Assembly (NCBI GenBank): GCA_009778875.1
Contig: WRFI01000005.1
Coordinates: forward strand, 1-35,094
Source of the DNA: Propionibacteriaceae bacterium
GTDB taxonomy: Bacteria > Actinomycetota > Actinomycetes > Propionibacteriales > Propionibacteriaceae
Direction: 5' to 3'
DNA length: 35,094 nucleotides
Positions 28,313 through 35,094 of this stretch are shown here, piece after piece. The translations under genes were made by a program, and so were the position numbers. A model generated the notes under the pieces. That model was not told where the DNA came from and did not search any database. It worked only from the letters and a program-made list of their open reading frames with translations. Position 1 is the stretch's first letter; every line of letters starts with the position of its first letter.

Positions 28313-29214
28313 GACGCCACCTCCGGCCAAACCTTGCTCATCCGCAACCCGTCGAAGAAGCCATGAAAGAAACTGCCCAGACGACGCAAACGCTGGTCGG
28401 GCTGGAAGACGATCTTGATCGCGAAAGCCGCGGGCTGTCGCACCGTCGCGAAGAACACCGGGTGCGGCACGTAAAGCTTCCCGAAACGGCGGCAAACGTA
28501 CACCAGGTTGCGCTGCTGGTAATAGATGCGCGCCGCATCGTAATGGTGATACCGGACGGTGCGCCACAAGACGCGGCGTTTGATGCTGGTTTGGCCGTAG
28601 CGCTGGTTCAGCACTGCCTTGTTGGCGAGGACGATGCGGTAGCCCCGCTCGATTCCGCGCAGACTGATGTCGTTGTCGATTTGGTCGACGAATAACCTGT
28701 TGTCAAACCCGCCCAAGGCCTTGATCGCCGCCACCCGCGTCAAAGCCCCGGATGTGATGCAACGGTGTATGTCCTCAAAATCCTGGGTTGGCAACGCCGC
28801 TGGCGGGTCCTTTCCGATGAAACCCCGATCGATCACTCTCGGCGCCACCATCATCACGCCGTCCGCAACACCCGGCAGCATTTCCGCCACCATGTCGGGG
28901 TCACAGATGCTGTCCTGGTCAAGCGTGACCACCCATTCGAAACCGAGCGCCCCGGCCGTATCGACCACCTGATTCAGGGCCTTTGCCAAACCCTGGTTGA
29001 GGCTGTTCACAACCCAGTGAATAGGCAAACCGACCAACGCCGCCTGAACGCCGTCGAGGTTGCTTGACCCGTTGTCGACGGCAATGATCGTGCCCACCTG
29101 GGGATTGATTGCCTCAAGGTTTTGCTTCAGCAGATCAATCTCCGGATTGTAAAGCACAACCCCGGCGCAAATGGCCCCAGTGACCGACTGGAGGTCATCG
29201 ACGGGATCGGTCAT
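28309..29214 (-). CDS. GT2 rhamnosyltransferase-like protein
   Basis: 301 residues. CAGVVLYNPEIDLLKQNLEAI at ~16-36, IIAVDNGSSN at ~43-52, NQGLAKALNQ at ~73-82 and VTLDQDSICDP at ~96-106 match the bacterial rhamnosyltransferase group (RfbF/RhlC-like), where LDQDS is the metal and nucleotide site. FVDQIDNDISLRG replaces the more usual FIDxVDxE. The likely reaction is rhamnose transfer from dTDP-L-rhamnose to a lipid-linked acceptor, consistent with rmlA, rmlB and rmlCD downstream in the same transcript. It lies 42 bp after glf and overlaps the next GT2 by GTGA. The ribosome binding site is weak (GAAGAA). Specificity is a family-based inference. Confidence 0.87.
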   Translation of the reverse strand: MTDPVDDLQSVTGAICAGVVLYNPEIDLLKQNLEAINPQVGTIIAVDNGSSNLDGVQAALVGLPIHWVVNSLNQGLAKALNQVVDTAGALGFEWVVTLDQDSICDPDMVAEMLPGVADGVMMVAPRVIDRGFIGKDPPAALPTQDFEDIHRCITSGALTRVAAIKALGGFDNRLFVDQIDNDISLRGIERGYRIVLANKAVLNQRYGQTSIKRRVLWRTVRYHHYDAARIYYQQRNLVYVCRRFGKLYVPHPVFFATVRQPAAFAIKIVFQPDQRLRRLGSFFHGFFDGLRMSKVWPEVAS

Positions 29215-29256
29215 TGCGCTTCTTCACCAGGGCTTTCTTTGGGTTGATTGACCAGC

Positions 29257-30450
<1,194 letters not shown>

Positions 30451-30464
30451 CTACTCGCACAGTT

Positions 30465-30470
30465 ATCTTA
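30465..30470 (-). promoter_or_regulatory. Candidate -10 box for the glf-rml operon
   Basis: TAAGAT on the minus strand lies in the 77-bp gap between the M23 peptidase gene and glf. The -35 position has only a partial match. The predicted leader is about 47 nt and includes the duplicated ribosome binding site. Confidence 0.4.
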
Positions 30471-30488
30471 GTGCGGGCAGGCAAACCG

Positions 30489-31499
30489 TCAGTGGATAAG
30501 CGACGTCGGGTCGAAAACCCCTCCCTGGGGGTTGAGAGCCTGGAAATGCACGTGGCAGCCCGTCGACAGCCCGGTGCTGCCGACATACCCGATGAGGTCG
30601 CCCTGCTTGACCTGCTGGCCGACGGTCACGATGATGCTGCTCTGGTGGCCGTAGCCGGTGCTGAGCGTGCCGTGACTGATCTCGGTGTAGTTGCCCAGGC
30701 CGCTGTTCCAGCCCACATAGGTGACAACCCCGTCCGCCGACGCGACGATCGGCGTGCCACAGGGCACAGCCAGGTCGACTCCGGAATGGAACTCGGGGTA
30801 CGGGTATGTGCGCCACCCGAAACCGGATGTGATTGTGAAGCCCTTGACCGGGTAGATGAACTGCCCGTCGTCGACCGCGACCGGCGTGCCAGCCATGCTG
30901 TACTGCGACCAGTCCATGACCGTCAGGCCTGGGCGGCCCTGGGCCTGCGCGGCTTCCGCCGCGGCGCCGGCCGCAGCGGCTGCCTTCTCGGCGGCCACCT
31001 TGGCGGCGGCGGCCTTGACCTGACGATCGGTCGCCAGCGCGTCAGCGGCGTCAGCCGAGGCGGGCGTCAAAGTAGACGTGTCGTCGGTGGCTAGCGGCGT
31101 GATCGGGTCAGACGGCGCCTGTGCGATGGCGGCCACCACCGGCGGGGTGGTCTGGCCGCTTGACGAGGGCACAACAAAAACGAGGCCGGCAATGGCCGCG
31201 ACGGCCACCACCGGCATCAGTGCTGCCGCCACCCGAATCCGGCGTTCGCGTGGCCGCGAGGCGTGCTTCGTGCGGATGATGGTCGTCACAACTGGCGAGG
31301 CGAAGCTGCGCAGGCTTGGACGAATGGTTGTCGTGTCGTCTGTCAGCAGGCGCCGGGCCGCGATGCGCCGCGGCGGCGCAGGAGGGGTCGCGGGGTCATC
31401 GCCAATGAAGCCACGGGCCGCTGGCTTTGATGGGCGATAGATGGCTTGTGCGGAATCAACCTCAATGGTTTCACCGTCAGTTAAGCCTCTTCGAGCCAT
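30489..31499 (-). CDS. Membrane-anchored M23 family metallopeptidase
   Basis: 336 residues. A ~90-residue cytoplasmic N-terminus rich in basic residues precedes a single membrane helix (~91-110). An Ala/Lys-rich stretch (~150-188) is likely a coiled coil or linker. The M23 LytM domain occupies ~212-336: FIYPVKGFTITSGFGWR, then HSGVD (H238, D242), GYGHQS (H285) and CHVHF (H316, H318). All zinc and catalytic positions are present, so it should be an active peptidoglycan endopeptidase acting outside the membrane. Such proteins cut cross-bridges or regulate cell separation. The gene stands alone between the glycan locus and a terminator, with a palindrome ~85 bp upstream. GGAAGG upstream of the ATG is ~14 nt away, rather far. 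Confidence 0.9.
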   Translation of the reverse strand: MARRGLTDGETIEVDSAQAIYRPSKPAARGFIGDDPATPPAPPRRIAARRLLTDDTTTIRPSLRSFASPVVTTIIRTKHASRPRERRIRVAAALMPVVAVAAIAGLVFVVPSSSGQTTPPVVAAIAQAPSDPITPLATDDTSTLTPASADAADALATDRQVKAAAAKVAAEKAAAAAGAAAEAAQAQGRPGLTVMDWSQYSMAGTPVAVDDGQFIYPVKGFTITSGFGWRTYPYPEFHSGVDLAVPCGTPIVASADGVVTYVGWNSGLGNYTEISHGTLSTGYGHQSSIIVTVGQQVKQGDLIGYVGSTGLSTGCHVHFQALNPQGGVFDPTSLIH

Positions 31500-31538
31500 A
31501 GCTGAGTCAAGTACCTTCCGGGAGAGAGAAGACGGATA

Positions 31539-31597
31539 CTGAGAAAAGCTTATGATGGTTTACGCGTGGATGCAAGCTATTTCTGAGAAATTCTCAG
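31539..31597 (-). promoter_or_regulatory. CTGAGAA palindrome and half-site upstream of the M23 gene
   Basis: A perfect 15-bp palindrome, CTGAGAA-A-TTCTCAG (31583-31597), and a CTGAGAA half-site (31539-31545) lie 44 bp apart, about four helical turns. They sit 40-98 bp before the M23 start. The arrangement suggests a dimeric regulator site. No poly-T follows, so it does not look like a terminator. Confidence 0.45.
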
Positions 31598-31718
31598 GGT
31601 TCGACAGGGGGCAGCACCGCGCGGCAACGCCGCAAGCCCGGCGATCATTCTCGCCAAATGCGCTCCCACAAGCAAGTCTATGATTGGTAACAACGGGACA
31701 GGCCGGTCCGACAGCCCG

Positions 31719-31758
31719 AAAAAATTGGGACGGGGTGACGGCCCTCATCCGTCGCCCC
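31719..31758 (-). terminator. Rho-independent terminator downstream of the AlbA-type gene
   Basis: On the minus strand GGGGCGACGG, a 7-nt loop and CCGTCACCCC form a 10-bp stem with one G-T pair, followed six bases later by six T (31724-31719). It would stop transcription coming from the 32134-33608 gene before the M23 promoter region. Confidence 0.65.
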
Positions 31759-32133
31759 GCGCCAACCTCCCGACCCCCTGAGTGGCCGCGCCAGGAGCAC
31801 CTGCCCTTTTGATCCTCCTACGCTGGCCTTCTCCGTTTCCTCTCATTAGTGAAGACGGTAGCGAAAGGCGTTTCATAACACCCCGGAGGTATTTTTTCAA
31901 ACATTTTTTTCAAACAATGTGCCCAGCTGTCGGCGTGGGCATCGTCATGCCACGGGTTTGAAGGCATCTTTCAGGTACCTGCACACGCTCAGAAGACCAC
32001 CCCGGCGTTTCGCACCACACATTCTCTCGTCAGGAAGCGGTGTTCTTTGTGTTGTAGGCTTCGGCCCCGGCCAGAAGCTTCATCATCGCCGGTCCGTCCA
32101 TGTCCGACCACGTCACGAAGTAACTCGGCTTCG
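31759..32133 (-). other. Non-coding gap with one possible 35-codon reading frame
   Basis: No convincing gene is seen. On the minus strand a TTG overlapping the stop of the AlbA-type gene (TTGA, 32137) opens a 35-codon frame to about 32031. Its product includes YFVTWSDMDGPAMMKLL and has no recognised relatives. It may be a chance frame or gene debris. Two near-identical 12-13-bp units, ATTTTTTCAAAC, sit in tandem at 31891-31915. Confidence 0.4.
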
Positions 32134-33608
32134 TCAAGAGAGTCGCCAGGCGTTGCGGGGGCTGCGCTTGTTTGCCTGGGTGGGGTGAACTAATCCCGCG
32201 CTCTCCAGGGCTTTCACATAGGCCCTGACCGTCACCACTTGCAGTCCGGTTTCGGTTGATAGTTCCATTGTCGTTTTCGGTCCGGATTCCAGCAAACCCA
32301 GAATCCGCCGTTTACTGTCGGAGAGCTTCTGGGAACTGCCGGCCGGGAATACTCGCTGGAACGATGTGCTGTTTCGCAAGGTCACCCTGAACTCAGCGAT
32401 GCGGCTGTCCAACTCCGGCTGGGTCATACCTTCCTGGCGAATCATCGCGGACACGGCCAGCAGACCGGTCCCCCGGTTCTCGCAGACGGTCCGGGTGGTG
32501 CCGGGGTAGGTCACGTCTTCGAGCAGCTTTGCCAGTGCGGCGTTTCGTGACGACGACACGGCCTCGTGGAGCAGTGCGGACGGCGGGAAGTCTCCGTAGA
32601 GGCCGCCGGGGCTGATGACCTCGAGTCGGTCGGGATACAGCTCGACCCTGACCTGGGTGCCGTGGGTGAGTGGATAGTAGTCGCGGTGCATGAGTGCGTT
32701 GCCGAGCAGTTCTCGCACGACCTCTTCCGGGTATTCCCAGTGGTCTTGCCGTCCGGCCCCACGAATCACGCCTCGGCGTGTCATGTTGCGGCGCACTGCG
32801 GCCAGCGTCTGGGTGATGATGAGCGGGATCGGGCCATCCAGGGAAGCGTTGTCGAGGAACCGGGTTCCGTCCGACATCGGGACGCCTGCCTCCGGTGTCG
32901 GGAAAGCTGCGAAAGTGATGTCGAGTTGCGGGAAGAACTGTTGTGGGTAGCGTCCCAGAGCCAGCAATCCGGCCAGCGTCACTTTGTCTTGCTTGCGGTC
33001 ACGGTCAAGAACTTGCACGAAGCGGAGAGCCTCGGCGTCGCTCGCCTTCGAAAATACCGCACCCCTGGTGTCCCGCAGGCGACTGACCAGAGCGGTCACC
33101 AAGTCGAGGTCGAGATCGTCAAGAGTGGCACCATCGACAACCTGGAGATCGTCCCGTGGCTGGCCACGCCCGGCGAACAACGCGTGGACCTCGTAGGAGG
33201 TCATATGCCGGTCGCCATCGTGGCCGCGCAGGTATGAGCCGTGCTCCAGTCCTTGGGTCTTGACGTGGTAGGGAAGCTTCAGCCTGTCGCCAGGTGGAAC
33301 GGTGGCAGCCACAATGGGATGCCCGTCCACTTGGACGATATCGATTTCGGCCTGGACTGCGGGTTCCAGGTTATCGCGGCAAACGCCCGCCAACCCGACT
33401 GCCACCGACTTGGCGTTCATCGACACCGGGATGAATCGTCCAGCCCGAGAATGATCAGACCACCACCGCCGTTGGCGAACGCGGAGATGGTCTCCGGCAA
33501 TGACTTCGGCAGACCGCCAACGGCCTTCTTGACCTCAACGTCAGCCAGGTCAGTGCCTGCCGCCCGCAGTCGAGGGATCGCTTCGTCCACACGACCCTGA
33601 AGACCCAT
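32134..33608 (-). pseudogene. Schlafen-AlbA_2 / ATPase-type (HATPase_c_4) DNA- or RNA-binding regulator-like gene, frameshifted
   Basis: The first frame starts at ATG 33608 after GGAGGAAAA and encodes an AlbA_2 N-terminus: VEVKKAVGGLPKSLPETISAFANGGGGLIILGLDDSS, ending at a stop at 33417. The next frame continues the same domain (NAKSVAVGLAGVCRDNLEP, then YHVKTQGLEHGSYLRG) and goes on to the ATPase-like segment with EVVRELLGNALMHRDY and a C-terminal winged-helix region (KTTMELSTETGLQVVTVRAYVKAL), ending at 32134. Joining the frames needs one extra base near 33425, where there is no homopolymer. Intact relatives are putative transcriptional regulators or helicase-like proteins of unclear role. 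The gene may be inactive, or the break may be a sequence error. A downstream GTG at 33426 could still give a 430-residue product lacking the AlbA core. Confidence 0.75.
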
Positions 33609-33622
33609 TTTTCCTCCGCCCA

Positions 33623-33684
33623 GTACTCTACGAAAACACTCTACACTCTAATAGAGAGCAAAAGAGTGTTGAGTAGAGTGTTTC
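33623..33684 (-). promoter_or_regulatory. Repeat-rich operator-like region upstream of the AlbA-type gene
   Basis: AACACTCTAC (33635-33644) and GTAGAGTGTT (33673-33682) form 10-bp perfect inverted arms. Inside are a tandem ACACTCT unit (33636-33642 and 33643-33649) and a second AGAGTGTT (33663-33670, repeated at 33675-33682). A further TACTCTAC lies at 33624-33631. These five ACTCT-type half-sites sit 15-75 bp before the start codon, as expected of an autoregulated promoter. Confidence 0.6.
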
Positions 33685-33964
33685 ATTGCATTGTTCAGAG
33701 CTTCCAGACGGCGGCATCGAAGAGGTACTGTTCACGCCACAGCAGGTTTGCCTGGATCGGCAGGCGCGCTCGCAGGCCCAGTCAGGTGCGTCGCACCTTG
33801 TCACGCTGCTGGTGCCTTGTTCCCACCACTTACAGGCCACACACGGAACGTCAGTGCTGTCGTCCTTGAATGACCCGCTTGATGAGCAGTGGCGCACCTG
33901 GAGCTTTGCCCAAAACCGGAGTACACCTCTTGAAGATCATCAGATCTAAGGTACATGCAACTCG
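33685..33964. other. Gap between the AlbA-type promoter and the tRNA gene
   Basis: Open frames of 60-90 codons exist on both strands but none has a good start, a ribosome binding site or a recognisable product. One minus-strand frame is cysteine-rich (CVACKWWEQG) but unsupported. I see no other structure. Confidence 0.5.
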
Positions 33965-34001
33965 AAAACTCCCCATCAAACCGTATCTGACAAGGAGTTT
34001 T
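33965..34001 (-). terminator. Hairpin downstream of tRNA-Leu, possible terminator
   Basis: AAAACTCC (33965-33972) and GGAGTTTT (33994-34001) are perfect 8-bp inverted arms separated by 21 bases, starting 5 bp beyond the tRNA 3' end. The downstream arm ends in only four T on the minus strand, so termination efficiency is uncertain. Confidence 0.4.
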
Positions 34002-34005
34002 ATCG

Positions 34006-34089
34006 TGCGCGAGAGAGGAGTTGAACCTCCACGCCCTTATCGGGCACTGGCACCTGAAGCCAGCGCGTCTGCCATTCCGCCACTCGCGC
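34006..34089 (-). tRNA. tRNA-Leu (anticodon CAG)
   Basis: The minus strand reads an 84-nt tRNA. The acceptor stem GCGCGAG pairs with CTCGCGC and is followed by discriminator A. The anticodon arm CTGGC-TTCAGGT-GCCAG gives anticodon CAG. A long variable arm follows (TGCCCGATAAGGGCG), and the T arm contains GGTTCAACTCC. The long variable arm and the GTGGCGGAATGGCAGACGC D-region are typical of class II tRNA-Leu. CCA is not encoded. Confidence 0.96.
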
Positions 34090-34711
34090 AAATCGCCGAA
34101 GGCCACACCAGCGGACTCCGACAGCCCAATGAGATTACCACGACGAAGAACATTGCACAAAGGCGGGAAGACCACTCGACAAAACTCCCCTCTGAATACA
34201 GGCGATCATGAGCTCCAGGCAATTGAGCCGAACGCAGGCGTGCTTGCACGCATGCTGAGGCGATTGCAGCCTGTTGACGAGTTAGCGAGGAACACTGTGC
34301 GACCCTACCAGGCACCCTGGCGGCGCTCTCTTCGCCCAACAGGCGTCCAGCCTGCCTGTCTTCGCATCGCCGCCTGGCCATCGCACTCCACGAGACGAGG
34401 TTGGGCGGGGAAACCTCCTAGGCGAGGCTGTTTGCGGGCAGGTTCGGCCGGGTTACCTCCCCAAGGGCGCCTGCCCGGGACAGCCACCCCCTGTGTTGAC
34501 GGCCGGTTCCAGGGCCCCCCTGCTGCCGCGTCCCCCCCCAGGGGGACTTGCCGCCGAACACCCCTACCGCACCACGGTTAGTGGCCGGGATTCCCCCATC
34601 GGCTGGCAGCACCAGCCAACCGCCGCCACGCCCAGGGTATCTTCCACACCTGGCAGCATGGACCCCAAGCAGGCAGGCAGGCGACAGCATTTTTGAAAAC
34701 CCCCACTTTCC

Positions 34712-34735
34712 GTGCGGTCAGGCAGTTTGGGAAAC
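34712..34735 (+). repeat. Direct repeat copy 1 with internal palindrome
   Basis: GTGCGGTCAGGCAGTTTGGG followed by AAAC recurs at 34805-34827 with one base deleted. In this copy the sequence continues into GCAGTTT-GGG-AAACTGC, a perfect 7-bp-arm palindrome (34722-34738). The two copies begin 93 bp apart in non-coding DNA. Confidence 0.7.
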
Positions 34736-34804
34736 TGCGTTCCCCCTTTGGCAGCAGCAACAAGCCTAACTGCCACCGACACCCCCACCAGTTCGCCGAC
34801 ACAG

Positions 34805-34827
34805 GTGCGGTAGGCAGTTTGGGAAAC
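34805..34827 (+). repeat. Direct repeat copy 2
   Basis: GTGCGGTAGGCAGTTTGGGA followed by AAC matches copy 1 except for one missing base. The palindrome is not completed here (AAACACG instead of AAACTGC). Confidence 0.7.
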
Positions 34828-35094
34828 ACGAAAAGCAAGGTTCCCCGGCAAACAGTCACACCAACGCCACCACCAGCCGGGTCCGGCAGGGGGACGTTCG
34901 GTCCATCGCGGCGCAGCCACGATGGGTTTGGGCGGACAACAAACCCAGCCACAACCAGACAACACCGCCCCAAACCCCGCCAACTGTCGGACAACCGGGT
35001 GCCCGCGAGCTAACCCCGCAAACCTCCCCTGTTTTGGACCCCGACCCCGACGGTTGCCGGACTTACCTACATGAAAACAGTGCCAAACCCGTGC

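Larger units (their letters stand above)
34090..35094. other. Kilobase non-coding region after tRNA-Leu
   Basis: No credible gene is seen to the window end. Open frames here are GC-driven, overlap each other and lack homology-like features; one on the minus strand simply reads through the tRNA. The region holds the GGCAGTTTGGGAAAC repeat pair, an AGGCAGGCAGGC stretch near 34671-34682, a run of eight C near 34532-34539 and a few weak GC-rich inverted repeats. No second tRNA or rRNA signature was found. Confidence 0.6.

Noticed and set aside
31500-31720. c-di-AMP (ydaO-type) riboswitch upstream of the cell-wall hydrolase
   Set aside because: Such switches often precede these genes in actinobacteria, but I could not find the conserved core in the leader by eye.
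34006-34089. tRNA-Leu as an integration site for a mobile element covering the AlbA-type gene
   Set aside because: No second copy of the tRNA 3' end and no integrase were found in the window.
34532-34539. Run of eight C
   Set aside because: It is in non-coding DNA with no promoter elements recognised around it.
34712-34827. CRISPR array
   Set aside because: Only two repeat copies with a ~70-bp spacer, one base indel, and no cas genes.
34564-34994. Two overlapping minus-strand open frames of ~139 codons
   Set aside because: They are in different frames over the same DNA, are rich in Trp, Cys and Gly, lack ribosome binding sites and look like GC-driven chance frames.

Overview
The window (about 35 kb, GC-rich) looks like part of an actinobacterial chromosome. 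Supporting signs are a fused RmlC-RmlD protein, leaderless gene starts with a TANNNT -10 box placed 7 nt before the start codon, frequent GTG starts, and GT-C/DUF2142/DUF6056-type membrane proteins around a rhamnose/galactofuranose locus. Family-level placement is not possible from this sequence alone; Propionibacteriaceae- or Actinomycetaceae-like bacteria are plausible guesses.

Almost everything from base 1 to 30411 is one large surface-glycan locus. Bases 1-4244 (+) carry two GT2 glycosyltransferases (the first cut by the window edge), a GtrA-type membrane protein and a large membrane protein interrupted at a 12-G tract. Bases 4259-8919 (-) carry a rhamnan-synthesis RgpF-like protein, two GT2 enzymes and a polytopic membrane protein. 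Bases 9141-20045 are a patchwork of short, often convergent units: three polyprenyl-phosphate sugar synthases (one DPM1-like, two GtrB-like) and five large membrane proteins, two of which are GtrII-type paralogues. Bases 20024-22577 hold two paralogous flippases tail to tail. Bases 22577-30411 (-) look like one operon: glf, two GT2 enzymes, rmlA, rmlB, rmlCD, a DUF2142-like protein and a flippase. These genes predict a glycan with rhamnose and galactofuranose, assembled on a lipid carrier in the cytoplasm, flipped, then decorated outside by GT-C-type transferases fed by polyprenyl-phosphate sugars (the GtrA/GtrB/transferase logic).

Bases 30489-31499 (-) encode a membrane-anchored M23 peptidase. 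A rho-independent terminator separates it from a Schlafen-AlbA/ATPase-type regulator-like gene (32134-33608, -) that is broken by a one-base frameshift and preceded by a repeat-rich operator-like region. A tRNA-Leu(CAG) gene follows at 34006-34089 (-). The last kilobase is non-coding with a duplicated palindromic motif.

The most notable signal is the 12-G tract inside the 2276-4244 gene. One base fewer restores a 655-residue membrane protein, so this is a strong candidate phase-variable glycan-decorating enzyme, shown here in the OFF state. A sequencing error in the homopolymer is the main alternative.
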